A stretch of DNA of 64,000 nucleotides from Pseudomonas sp. RIT-PI-S (GCF_025642975.1 NZ_JANZKJ010000019.1:20353-84352), one strand, 5' to 3'; positions 54,523-63,180 are shown, counted from the stretch's first letter. Translations and numbers: made by a program. The notes: generated from the sequence alone by a model not told the origin.

Positions 54523-55881
54523 ATGAGCCTGGTCCTATATGACACCTGGACGCGTGGCCTGCGTCTATTTGAACCCTTGGTCCCAGGCCAGGTTGGCCTC
54601 TATTGCTGCGGGCCTACTGTTTATGACTACGCGCATATCGGCAACTTGCGCACCTTCATTTTCGAGGACGTGCTGCGCCGGGTTTTGCAAAGCAATGGTT
54701 ACAACGTGCGGCACATTGTGAACATCACGGATGTTGGCCATTTGACGTCTGACGCTGACGAGGGCGAGGACAAGATGGAGAAGGGCAGTCGCTTAAGCGG
54801 GCTCCCCGCCGCGGTTATCGCCCAACGCTACACCGAAGCTTTCCAGGAAGACTGGCGCCGCTTGAACCTGCTGGAGCCGACCCTCTGGTGCCGAGCCACG
54901 GAACACATCGTCGAGCAGATCGATTTCATTCGGGTACTCGAGGCGAAGGGCTTCACCTACCGAACGGCCGATGGCATTTACTTCGACACCACGCGTCAGG
55001 ACAGTTATGGCTACCTGGCGCGCCTGGATACCCAAGGCCTGCGCGCTGGCGCGCGCGTCAGCACCGGGGAAAAGCGGTCGCCGACGGATTTTGCATTATG
55101 GAAATTCAGCCCCAAGAACAGCACACGGCAGATGGAATGGGACAGCCCCTGGGGTATCGGTTTTCCGGGCTGGCATATTGAATGCTCTGCGATGTCCGCC
55201 AAATACCTCGGCTCCTGGTTCGATATTCACTGCGGCGGTGAAGACCATATCAGCGTGCATCACAGCAATGAGATCGCCCAGGGCGAGGCATGCCATGGCA
55301 CCCGGCCGGCTAACTTCTGGATGCATGGTTACTTCCTCACCCTGCAAAGCACAAAAATGTCCAAATCCGCCGGGGATTGCCTGAGGTTGCAATCGCTGAC
55401 CGATCGCGGCCTGTGCCCGCTCGCCTATCGTTACTTGTGCCTGACCGCGCATTACCGCAGCACCTTACGCTTCAGCGAAGCCGCCTTGGCGTCCGCCTCC
55501 ACTGCGCTGAGCCGACTTCGGAAGGCCTATGCCAGTTATCCACAGGGCGGTAACGTCAACCCGCAGTTCGAACAGCGGTTTCAGGGCGAGGTCAATCAGG
55601 ACCTGAATCTTCCTCGGGCCTTGTCGGTGACGTGGGCACTGATAAAAAGCAACGTTTCAACCGCGGACAAACGCGCCACGCTGGCGAGCTTTGACCAGGT
55701 ATTGGGGCTGGACCTGGCGCGGGAGCAACGAGATGAGTTGCCTGCCCCGACAAATGTCGCAGCTTTGATCGACCAACGCCGTCAGGCGCGGCGGGAGAAA
55801 AACTGGGCGCTGGCAGACCAGTTAAGAGATCGGCTGCTCGAGAACGGGTGGGTGATCACGGACGATTCGATCAGAGATTGA
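54523..55881 (+). CDS. cysS: Cysteinyl-tRNA synthetase, divergent copy
   Basis: A 452-residue class I synthetase. Zinc ligands are visible: Cys in YCCGPTVYDYAHIGNLRT (HIGN is the HIGH motif), Cys in WHIECSAMSAKYLG, His and Glu in HHSNEIAQGEAC. The KMSKS loop is TKMSKSAGD. It looks like an active CysRS, but differs from the long-standing Pseudomonas copy near glnS/ppiB, as I recall. So it is probably a second copy. The ATG at 54523 is chosen over TTG 54520, with RBS AGGAAG. Expression seems to be gated by the upstream attenuator. Confidence 0.92.
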   Translation: MSLVLYDTWTRGLRLFEPLVPGQVGLYCCGPTVYDYAHIGNLRTFIFEDVLRRVLQSNGYNVRHIVNITDVGHLTSDADEGEDKMEKGSRLSGLPAAVIAQRYTEAFQEDWRRLNLLEPTLWCRATEHIVEQIDFIRVLEAKGFTYRTADGIYFDTTRQDSYGYLARLDTQGLRAGARVSTGEKRSPTDFALWKFSPKNSTRQMEWDSPWGIGFPGWHIECSAMSAKYLGSWFDIHCGGEDHISVHHSNEIAQGEACHGTRPANFWMHGYFLTLQSTKMSKSAGDCLRLQSLTDRGLCPLAYRYLCLTAHYRSTLRFSEAALASASTALSRLRKAYASYPQGGNVNPQFEQRFQGEVNQDLNLPRALSVTWALIKSNVSTADKRATLASFDQVLGLDLAREQRDELPAPTNVAALIDQRRQARREKNWALADQLRDRLLENGWVITDDSIRD

Positions 55882-55921
55882 GCTGCCAGCAGCACTTGCA
55901 AAACCTGTGTCACGCAGAAAA

Positions 55922-55950
55922 CCCCGCCGGAGCGCCCCCGGCGGGTTTTT
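55922..55950 (+). terminator. Terminator after cysS
   Basis: CCCGCCGG (55923-55930) pairs with CCGGCGGG (55938-55945) and is followed by TTTTT; the opposite side has AAA, so it may also serve the convergent ycaC-like gene. Confidence 0.85.
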
Positions 55951-55962
55951 ATCTAGCCCGGC

Positions 55963-56607
55963 TTACCCCAGCGTACGCTGCGCAGCCTTGTGGACCATGG
56001 TGTAGGCGTAGTCCACGCCCATGCCATAGGCGCCGCTGTGCTCGCGCACCAGATCCATCACGGCGTTGTAGGTGTCTTTGTGCGCCCAGTCCCGCTGGAA
56101 TTCGAGCAGCACTTGCTGCCAGGTGACGGGGACGGCACCCGCCTGGATCATCCGCTGGATGGACATGTCATGGGCCTCTTGGGTAGTACCGCCGGAGGCG
56201 TCGGTGACGATGTACACCTCGAAGCCTTCTTCCATCGCTTCCAGGGCCGGGAAGGTCAGGCAGACTTCGGTCCACAGCGCGGCGATGATCAGTTTCTTGC
56301 GCCCGGTACTCTTCACTGCGTCGACCAGCTTGGCATCTTCCCAGCTGTTCATCGAGGTACGCTCCACCGGCTTGGCACCGGGGTTCACCGCCAGCAGCTC
56401 GGGCCAGATATAACCGCTGAAGCTTTCGGTTTCCACGGAGGTGTAGATGGTCGGCACGTTGAAGATCTTGGCTGCCTTGGCAAGGCCGACTGCGTTGTTC
56501 TTCAGCGTTTGACGGTCAATCGACTGCACACCGAAGGCCATTTGCGGCTGATGGTCGATCAGGATCAGGGCGGCATTCGTTGGGTTAAGCAATTCACGCT
56601 TGGACAT
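55963..56607 (-). CDS. YcaC-like isochorismatase-family hydrolase
   Basis: A 214-residue cysteine hydrolase-fold protein. The triad of the family is seen as Asp in LILIDHQPQM, Lys in SMNSWEDAKLVDAV and Cys in AALWTEVCLTFPALEAM. The best match by eye is E. coli YcaC, whose substrate is unknown. The start at 56607 (MSKRELLNP) has a normal RBS distance from AAAGGAA, while the ATG two codons earlier is too close. It is convergent with cysS. An AT-rich stretch at 56722-56760 likely holds its promoter. Confidence 0.9.
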   Translation of the reverse strand: MSKRELLNPTNAALILIDHQPQMAFGVQSIDRQTLKNNAVGLAKAAKIFNVPTIYTSVETESFSGYIWPELLAVNPGAKPVERTSMNSWEDAKLVDAVKSTGRKKLIIAALWTEVCLTFPALEAMEEGFEVYIVTDASGGTTQEAHDMSIQRMIQAGAVPVTWQQVLLEFQRDWAHKDTYNAVMDLVREHSGAYGMGVDYAYTMVHKAAQRTLG

Positions 56608-56830
56608 GTTCATTTCCTTTGAAAGGCAGTGGGGAGGGTTGAAATTCATCCGCGCTGGCCGGTGGTGGTTGGCTGCGGTGTGGTTGCCATTCTGGGCATC
56701 CAAGCGCAAAGGAACAATCCACCATAATTGAACTACATTGGTTCTTTAAAAGGGACAATCAGCCGCGCAAGCGAGCTTGGCGGCGCTGATGCCGCGCTGC
56801 AGCACGGCTTACCGGCCACCGGGCAGCTGG

Positions 56831-58243
56831 CTACCACATGAACTTCGTTTCTATGCCCAGGTAGTTACTGTCGTGCCCGCCAGCCTCGCGCAGGGCCGGG
56901 CCGACCTCGTAATGCACCGCCTCGATCGCCCCGGACAGATGCCGGTTAAAGGCGTAGTCCGCGCGGATCTGGTCGTAGTAGCCAGTCCAGCGTCCACCCT
57001 GCCCTGCGGTACCGGCCACGGGTATCGCAGGCTGGGTGTACACGGCGTCTTCGGTGGTTTGCCGCCAGAGCAAGCCAACCGCTGCCTGCACCGATAATCC
57101 CACGGTTGGCTTGACGGTAACCGAAGGCTTCACGTGGTACAGGTTGCTGTAGCCGGTATAACCAGCCAGGGAAAAGTAATACCCATTGGGGAACAGCGGG
57201 TTGAAGGTCTCGAGGCTTCCATCCCCGGTATGCCGGTCGCCGGAAGCGGCGTCCAGTTGCAGCCCCACGCGAGGTGCCCAGGCTGCGGTTTTCCAGGTGT
57301 AGCCCAGGCGGCTGCCGGTGGCCCAGGCGCGGATGTCCTTGGTGCCGACCGAGCCACCCTGCAGCATGGCCTCAAGGTCCCAGTCGTAGCCCCCGGCGCT
57401 ACCGCCCAGGCGGGCGTCGAAGATGTGCCGGTGTTCATCGCCCTCGGCGTCGAGATAGCCGGCGTCGCGCTCTTCATACAGGCCGTAATAGGCAGACAGC
57501 TCGTTCTTGCCGCCCACCAGGCGCTCGGCGCGCACCATGTGAAAGGCCACCGCTGAGTTGGATTTATCGTCGAAATGTCGCTCGTCCTGATACTGCACCG
57601 GATGGCTGGCAATGCCGATCAAGCGCCACTGTGGCGTTTCCCAGTCGGCCCACAGCGCATCGAAGGATTGCCGCACGTTCGGCCCGTCGCGGCTGGAGAT
57701 AAAACGTTGCAGGTCGAAGGCAAAATCCTGCCGGCCGACCCTAGCCTTGAACGTGTCCTCGCCCAGGGTGTTCACGTATTCGGCGAACGCCAGGCGCAGG
57801 TCCAGATGGTTCTGGTCGGCACCGCCAAGGGTTTTCTTGTTGAACGCACGGGCATCTTCGAGCTGGGTAAACAGCCGCCAGTGCTCGTTCAAATGCAGGT
57901 CGGCGTGCACCTGCAGGCGCTGGATCACCCAGCTATCGCGCGCTCCGCGGGTGCCGAAGCCATTGGCGTCGTTCATCTCGTAGCGGTCGCGCAGGGTGGC
58001 GCCCAGCGACAGGTAACGCTGGGGGTCGTTGCCGGGCAATTCGATGTACTTGAGCCCGTCCAGCGGTTCGGTGCGCAGGCTCGGTGCCTGCAGCGCAGAC
58101 CAATCCTCTTGCCAGCGGTTGGCTTTAATGGCCGGCCGTTCGATAGCGGTGGCGGCTTCGGCGGCATGGCCGCTGGAAATACCCAGTGGCCACAACGCCG
58201 CGACCGCCCACGCGCAGGTACCACGCGGGAGGCGCTGACGCAT
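56831..58243 (-). CDS. Alginate-export-like outer-membrane porin
   Basis: A 470-residue protein with a signal peptide (to about 28, SSGHA) and a beta-barrel pattern of alternating residues ending in a terminal Trp (IETKFMW), as in outer-membrane proteins. The pattern, e.g. TLRDRYEMNDANGFGTRGARDSWVIQRLQVHADLHL broken into shorter motifs such as LFTQLEDARAFNK, matches the AlgE-type alginate_exp family found in many non-alginate contexts. The substrate is unknown. It lies 17 bp after the VOC gene and probably shares its transcript. Confidence 0.85.
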   Translation of the reverse strand: MRQRLPRGTCAWAVAALWPLGISSGHAAEAATAIERPAIKANRWQEDWSALQAPSLRTEPLDGLKYIELPGNDPQRYLSLGATLRDRYEMNDANGFGTRGARDSWVIQRLQVHADLHLNEHWRLFTQLEDARAFNKKTLGGADQNHLDLRLAFAEYVNTLGEDTFKARVGRQDFAFDLQRFISSRDGPNVRQSFDALWADWETPQWRLIGIASHPVQYQDERHFDDKSNSAVAFHMVRAERLVGGKNELSAYYGLYEERDAGYLDAEGDEHRHIFDARLGGSAGGYDWDLEAMLQGGSVGTKDIRAWATGSRLGYTWKTAAWAPRVGLQLDAASGDRHTGDGSLETFNPLFPNGYYFSLAGYTGYSNLYHVKPSVTVKPTVGLSVQAAVGLLWRQTTEDAVYTQPAIPVAGTAGQGGRWTGYYDQIRADYAFNRHLSGAIEAVHYEVGPALREAGGHDSNYLGIETKFMW

Positions 58244-58260
58244 AAGCATGCCCTCCAAGG

Positions 58261-59163
58261 TCAGGATTTCTTGCCCACGGCGAGCTGATGAATCTCCGCC
58301 ACATAACCCCCGGGGAACTCAACCATGGCAGCGGAGCGCTCGCCCTGCCGCGCAGCGGGAACGATCACCTTGGCGCCCGAGTTCTGGGCCTTGGTCAACG
58401 TGTCGGCCAGGTCCGCGACTTCATAGCCGGTGGTTTCCCGCCCGTAGGGGTATGGCAGGTGCCCATCGGTGATCAGCACGGTCATGTGGCCGAAATCCGA
58501 AGCGAGGGTTACCCGGCGGAATGTCTTCCCGGGCTGGCCCAACTGTTCGCCGGCGGCGCGTTTGTCGTCGGCCACCAGCTTGCCGTGAGCGAAGCCCATG
58601 AAGGCCTTGATGAAGGCATCCCCGCGGTCGGGGGACACGTACACCCGGTTCTCGGGGATGGCTTGGAAGGCGGCGTAGTCTGGCGTCTTGGTGTGCCAGT
58701 ACAGCTGCATGTTCACGCCACCGGGCCACTGCACCACCGCATCACGGCCGATGGGGTCGGGGAAGTCCTGCACGATCACATCGGCGCCGTTGGCCCGAGC
58801 GGCGGCGAGGGCAGCGTCCATGTCCTTGACCAGGTAACCGTTGCGCTCGGCGCCGAACGGATAGGGCACAGGCGTGGTGAAGCCAAACAGCGATACCGTG
58901 CCCACTGGCGTCTGCAGCAGCTGTGAGGTAGTGCTGCTCGGCACCGGAAGCACATTGACCACCACTTGTGGCGTGCTCTTGCCGCCAAAAGTGGCGAGGA
59001 AGCTCTTCACGAAGGGGTCGACATCGGCGGGCGCCACATACACATGGCTGGTGTCGTATTGCGCGGCAACGGCCACCGGGGCGGTGGCGGCCTGCGCGGT
59101 CAGGCTGCCCAAGGCAGACAACGCCAGCGCGGCGCACAGTGGTTTCAAAAGTGGGTTAGGCAT
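58261..59163 (-). CDS. Secreted two-domain VOC (glyoxalase-like) protein
   Basis: A 300-residue protein with a Sec signal peptide (ALALSALGSLTAQA, cleaved near residue 25) and two glyoxalase/VOC-type modules. The first includes HVYVAPADVDPFVKSFLATF; the second includes NRVYVSPDRGDAFIKAFMGF and HLPYPYGRETTGYEVADL. Each module contains GxNMQLYW or GGYVAEIH-like metal-site His/Glu residues. The export signal is unusual for VOC enzymes. It lies upstream of the porin gene in an operon, and the PQQ dehydrogenase is divergent. Confidence 0.82.
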   Translation of the reverse strand: MPNPLLKPLCAALALSALGSLTAQAATAPVAVAAQYDTSHVYVAPADVDPFVKSFLATFGGKSTPQVVVNVLPVPSSTTSQLLQTPVGTVSLFGFTTPVPYPFGAERNGYLVKDMDAALAAARANGADVIVQDFPDPIGRDAVVQWPGGVNMQLYWHTKTPDYAAFQAIPENRVYVSPDRGDAFIKAFMGFAHGKLVADDKRAAGEQLGQPGKTFRRVTLASDFGHMTVLITDGHLPYPYGRETTGYEVADLADTLTKAQNSGAKVIVPAARQGERSAAMVEFPGGYVAEIHQLAVGKKS

Positions 59164-59427
59164 AAATAACGGCTCAGGCAAGATGAAAGGGGCGCCCCTT
59201 TCAACAGGGCGCCGGTACAGCCACGGAAGCTATGCCAAAGCAGCGCACACGGATTGTATGGCTGTGCTGCGCTGGTTGCCGCGCACGCCTCTATCACGCT
59301 GGCTGAACGAACGTTCATGCTGCGCTGCCCTCGGTTCGCCCACGCCCAATATGACACCTTGCTCAGCTCCGAACCTTCCCGTCACCAGGCTGATCCAACC
59401 GTCATCTTCAAGCGGAGCGCCCGAGCC

Positions 59428-61821
59428 ATGCCCTTTTCCTCCACCTCCCCACCCCGGCTCACCGCCGCGCTGTTCATTCTGTTCGGCCTGCTGATGCTGG
59501 GCGCCGGCGGTTGGCTGGCGGCCCTGGACGGGTCTTGGTATTACGCACTGGCAGGTGCGACGCTGGCGCTCAGCGGCGGCTTGCTGTGGCGAGGCCGGCG
59601 GCTGGGAGTGCGGTTGTATGGGCTGCTATGGCTGGCCACGGTGGCCTGGGCGTTGTGGGAGGTCGGCCTGGATGTGTGGGCGCTGGTCCCTCGGGTGCTG
59701 ATTCCGACCCTGCTGGGCCTTTACCTGTTGTTACCTATCGTTCAGCGTGGGCTGGACCGCAGCGGCCCGGTATCAAACCGGCGTTACCTGTGGGTGCCGC
59801 TGGCAGCGTTGGCGATCATCGTGGCGCTGGTGGCGTACAAGCCAGCGGAACCCGACACCAAGGGCTTGCCAGAGGTGATGGCAGGCTTTGCTGGCCCAGC
59901 CGACACCGGCCAGGATTGGCGCTACTACGGCGGCACCCCGGCGGGCGATCGTTGGTCACCATTGGGGCAAATCACGCCGGCGAACGTTAACCAACTGAAG
60001 TTGGCCTGGAGCTACCGCACTGGGGACTTGCCCAAAGACGGCGAGAACAGCCATGGCTATGAATTCAACTTCGAAGTCACACCGCTCAAGGTCGGCAACA
60101 GCCTGTATATCTGTACGCCGCACCGCGAGGTGATCGCGCTGGATGCAGTAACAGGCGCGCAGCGCTGGCGCTTCACCCCGCAGAACGACACCTCCAATAA
60201 CGCTTACCTAGCCTGCAGGGGCGTGGCCTATTACGAGGCACCGGCAGGCACGCCTTGCCCGCAGCGGATCATCTCCACCACCGCCGATGCCCGGCTGTTC
60301 GCCCTGGATGCGACCACCGGCACGCTGTGCGAGGGCTTCGGCGAACATGGCTTCGTCAACCTGCGGGCGCATTTAGGCGAGGTACCGAAGGGCTTCCACT
60401 TCATCACCTCGCCGCCCATGGTCGCCAAGGGCCGGTTACTACTCGGGGGCTGGATCTACGACGGGCAGAAAACCAACGAGCCGTCCGGCGCCGTGCGCGC
60501 CTTTGATCCGGTAAGCGGCGAGCTGCTCTGGGCCTGGGATGTGGGCCGCCCGGAGCAGGCGATTCAACATCCAGCGGCGGACGAGCAGTTCACCCCCGGC
60601 ACCCCTAATGCCTGGGGCGTTTATACCGCCGACCTGGAGCACGGCTTGGTGTACCTGCCCACCGGTAACGCAGTGCCAGACTATTACGGCGCCAAGCGCC
60701 GGCCGTTCGATGAGCGTTATTCCAGCTCGGTCGTGGCCGTAGACATCGAAACCGGCGCGCCGCGCTGGAGTTTCCAAACACTGCACCATGACCTCTGGGA
60801 CATGGACGTGCCCATCGGCCCTTCCCTGCTGGACATCCCCGGCGCAGGTGGCGAGCCGATCCCGGCGCTGGTGCAGACTACCAAGCGCGGCGAGCTGTTC
60901 TTGCTCAACCGGCTGACCGGCCAACCTATCGCCCCCGTGGAAGAGCGCCCCGCGCCGCAGGGCGGGCTGCCGGAGGACCCAGCACCGCCGACCCAGCCCT
61001 ATTCGGTAGGTTTGCCCAGCTTCGCCCCACCTAAAGTACGGGAGAAGGACGCGTGGGGAATTACCCCGGTAGACCAATTGCTGTGCCGGCTGGACTTCAA
61101 GCGGCTCAATTACCAAGGCGCCTTCACGCCGTTCTCGCTGGAACGTAAAACCCTGGTATACCCGGCTTTCGATGGGGTGATCGACTGGCACGGGGCAAGC
61201 GTAGACCCGCAGCGCCAGCGGCTATACGCCAACCTCAGCTATATCCCGTTCACCGCCAAGGTGGTGCCGCGCGAGCAGGCCGAGGCCGATGGCACCGTCG
61301 AGCCCTGGAATGGCGTAGGCCAGCCGCCGCGACCGAAAAATTTCGCGATCAGCCCACAGTACGGCACGCCTTATGTGGTCACGGTGGAGCCATGGCTGGG
61401 CGTGCTGGGCGCGCCCTGCAAGCAGCCGCCGTGGGGCCAGATGGCAGCGGTGGACCTGAAAAACCGCCAACTGCTGTGGCGGCGTGACGTGGGCACCACC
61501 CGCGACGCAGGGCCCTTTGGCCTGCACTTCAACCTGCCGCTGTCCACCGGGATCTTCAACATCGGCGGCAACTTAAACACCGCCTCGGGCGTAGTGTTCA
61601 TGGGGGCGACGGCCGATGACTACCTGCGTGCGTTCGAGGCCGGCAGCGGCCGTGAGCTATGGCGAGAGCGCCTGCCGGCCGGGGGCCAGGCAACGCCTAT
61701 GACGTATCAGGGGGCGGATGGGCGACAGTACGTGGTGATCGCGGCGGGTGGCCATGGCGGCCTGCGCACCCGGCCAGGGGATTACATCATGGCCTATGCG
61801 CTGCCGAAGGCGGGAGACTAG
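59428..61821 (+). CDS. Membrane PQQ-dependent glucose/quinate/shikimate-family dehydrogenase
   Basis: A 797-residue inner-membrane enzyme: five N-terminal helices (to about 145), then a periplasmic eight-bladed PQQ propeller. Visible motifs include WRYYGGTPAGDRWSPLGQI, VIALDAVTGAQRWRF, LPTGNAVPDYYGAKRR, HHDLWDMDVPIGPSLLD and the tail GHGGLRTRPGDYIMAYALP. It oxidises a sugar or cyclic polyol in the periplasm and passes electrons to ubiquinone. I cannot say by eye whether glucose, quinate or shikimate is the substrate. The divergent VOC-porin pair suggests an uptake partner. The start is ATG 59428; the frame opens at 59254. Confidence 0.9.
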   Translation: MPFSSTSPPRLTAALFILFGLLMLGAGGWLAALDGSWYYALAGATLALSGGLLWRGRRLGVRLYGLLWLATVAWALWEVGLDVWALVPRVLIPTLLGLYLLLPIVQRGLDRSGPVSNRRYLWVPLAALAIIVALVAYKPAEPDTKGLPEVMAGFAGPADTGQDWRYYGGTPAGDRWSPLGQITPANVNQLKLAWSYRTGDLPKDGENSHGYEFNFEVTPLKVGNSLYICTPHREVIALDAVTGAQRWRFTPQNDTSNNAYLACRGVAYYEAPAGTPCPQRIISTTADARLFALDATTGTLCEGFGEHGFVNLRAHLGEVPKGFHFITSPPMVAKGRLLLGGWIYDGQKTNEPSGAVRAFDPVSGELLWAWDVGRPEQAIQHPAADEQFTPGTPNAWGVYTADLEHGLVYLPTGNAVPDYYGAKRRPFDERYSSSVVAVDIETGAPRWSFQTLHHDLWDMDVPIGPSLLDIPGAGGEPIPALVQTTKRGELFLLNRLTGQPIAPVEERPAPQGGLPEDPAPPTQPYSVGLPSFAPPKVREKDAWGITPVDQLLCRLDFKRLNYQGAFTPFSLERKTLVYPAFDGVIDWHGASVDPQRQRLYANLSYIPFTAKVVPREQAEADGTVEPWNGVGQPPRPKNFAISPQYGTPYVVTVEPWLGVLGAPCKQPPWGQMAAVDLKNRQLLWRRDVGTTRDAGPFGLHFNLPLSTGIFNIGGNLNTASGVVFMGATADDYLRAFEAGSGRELWRERLPAGGQATPMTYQGADGRQYVVIAAGGHGGLRTRPGDYIMAYALPKAGD

Positions 61822-61840
61822 GCCGTAGCCTAATAGCAGA

Positions 61841-61861
61841 GGGCCGGCGAAGTGCCGGCCC
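61841..61861 (+). terminator. Terminator-like hairpin after the PQQ dehydrogenase
   Basis: GGGCCGGC (61841-61848) pairs with GCCGGCCC (61854-61861); only TTTT follows, four bases later. It could serve either direction. Confidence 0.55.
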
Positions 61862-61872
61862 GGGATTTTCCT

Positions 61873-62085
61873 TCAATGCCACAGCCCAGCGAGGTACTCA
61901 TGCCCCGCGGGTGTCAACGTTAGCCTGAACACGATCGCCCGGTCCGGGTTATACACGCGTTCACTGCGAAGAAAGCCCGCGAGCACCAAGGCTTGCAAGG
62001 TCTGGGTCAATTGCCCGCGATGGGTGCATTGGCCGGAGGCTACGTCGGCAAGAAGGCAGCGATGGGTTTTCTTATAGTCAAGCAT
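61873..62085 (-). CDS. Small hypothetical protein, winged-helix-like
   Basis: A 70-residue protein (MLDYKKTHRCLLADVASG...) with a pattern like a short winged-helix segment: LTQTLQALVLAGFLRSERV followed by a beta wing FRLTLTPAGHEYLAGL, as in the HTH of MarR/PadR-type proteins. It is too short to place. RBS AGAAGG supports the ATG at 62085; the ATG at 62094 has no spacing. A perfect CRP-type palindrome lies about 158 bp upstream. Confidence 0.6.
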   Translation of the reverse strand: MLDYKKTHRCLLADVASGQCTHRGQLTQTLQALVLAGFLRSERVYNPDRAIVFRLTLTPAGHEYLAGLWH

Positions 62086-62242
62086 GGCAAACATCCTTCT
62101 ACTGTTTTCTTATTGTTAACCAGCAGCGTAGACCATGCTTGAGCGCTCTACCATGGGGTTCACACGATTGGTCTGTATCGGGCGGGACCGGCAAATCCGG
62201 CAAATGTAACCGGGGCCAGCATTTTCGGGGGGTTGGCCCAAA

Positions 62243-62258
62243 TGTGACCGCGGTCACA
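62243..62258. promoter_or_regulatory. Perfect CRP/Vfr-type site
   Basis: TGTGACCGCGGTCACA is a perfect 16-bp palindrome matching TGTGA-N6-TCACA. It lies upstream of the small gene at 61873-62085 and just past the 3' end of the convergent-side hydrolase gene. Confidence 0.6.
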
Positions 62259-62298
62259 GGCGCAAAAAAAGCTGAAACGCATCACCTTGGTGCACAAC

Positions 62299-62321
62299 CG
62301 CCGGCGTGGAAAACGCCGGCG
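62299..62321 (-). terminator. Possible terminator hairpin of the hydrolase-OsmC unit
   Basis: CGCCGGCGT (62299-62307) pairs with ACGCCGGCG (62313-62321), 13 bp after the hydrolase stop on the minus strand. No T-run is adjacent; a T-run on the minus strand appears at 62264-62270, about 30 nt on. Confidence 0.45.
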
Positions 62322-62333
62322 ATCGGTAGAAAC

Positions 62334-63152
62334 CTATCGCTGAAGGAAGCTCAGCAGGTCCTCGTTGAGGCGATCCTGATGAGTCACCACGAAACCGTGG
62401 GGCGCCCCTTCGTACACTTTCAGCTCGGCGTGCTTCACGAAGTCCGTCACTAACTTCCCGGTCGTTTCGAACGGTACGATCTGGTCCCCGTCGCCATGGA
62501 TCACCAACGTCGGCACATCGACCTTCTTCAGGTCTTCGCGGAAATCCGTGCCGGAGAACGCCGTTACGCAATCGACAGTGCCCTTGAGCGAAGCCAGCAA
62601 GGCGATGTTCAGGGTTTGCGTGAGCACGCCCTCGGAGACCGTCTGGCCTTGGTTGGTGCCATAGAACGGTGCGGCGAAATCGCTGATGAACTGCGCGCGA
62701 TCCTTCAGCAAGCCGGCCTTGATGCCTTCGAACACGTCATTAGGCACGCCCTGCGGGAAGTCTTCGGCCTGGCCGAAAATCGGCGTGACCGCGCCGAGCA
62801 ATACCAATGCAGCGACCTTGGCGGTGCCATGCTTGCCGATGTAGTGGCTCACGTCGCCACCGCCCATGGAGAACCCGACCAGGGTGACTTCGCTAAGGCC
62901 CAGGTGCTCGATCAGTTGATGGATATCATCGGCGAAGGTGTCGTAGTCGTAGCCGTTCCAGGGCTGATCGGAGCGGCCAAAGCCACGACGGTCGAAGGCA
63001 ATGGCACGGTAGCCGCGCGAGGCCAGGTAGTGCAGCTGCGAGTCCCACATATCGGCGTCCAGCGGCCAGCCGTGGCTGAACAGCACGGGCTTGCCCGAGC
63101 CCCAGTCCTTGAAATAAATCTCAGTGCCGTCAGTGGTAGTGAATGTGCTCAT
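62334..63152 (-). CDS. Alpha/beta hydrolase (non-heme chloroperoxidase-like esterase)
   Basis: A 272-residue alpha/beta hydrolase with nucleophile Ser in LVGFSMGGGDVSHY, oxyanion HGWPLDADMWDSQL, Asp in VIHGDGDQIVPFE and His in YEGAPHGFVVTH. The sequence matches the bacterial non-heme haloperoxidase/esterase group (FDRRGFGRSDQPWNGYDYDT). These act as esterases or perhydrolases. It lies 28 bp downstream of the OsmC gene on the same strand, so the two are likely co-transcribed. Confidence 0.93.
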   Translation of the reverse strand: MSTFTTTDGTEIYFKDWGSGKPVLFSHGWPLDADMWDSQLHYLASRGYRAIAFDRRGFGRSDQPWNGYDYDTFADDIHQLIEHLGLSEVTLVGFSMGGGDVSHYIGKHGTAKVAALVLLGAVTPIFGQAEDFPQGVPNDVFEGIKAGLLKDRAQFISDFAAPFYGTNQGQTVSEGVLTQTLNIALLASLKGTVDCVTAFSGTDFREDLKKVDVPTLVIHGDGDQIVPFETTGKLVTDFVKHAELKVYEGAPHGFVVTHQDRLNEDLLSFLQR

Positions 63153-63180
63153 GCTCTTGCCTCCAGTGCGTGGGTAAGGG

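Noticed and set aside
54345..54542. 65-residue ORF overlapping the cysS leader
   Set aside because: It reads through the terminator and T-runs; the alternative frame with the short Cys-codon ORF and its stop before the hairpin explains the region better.
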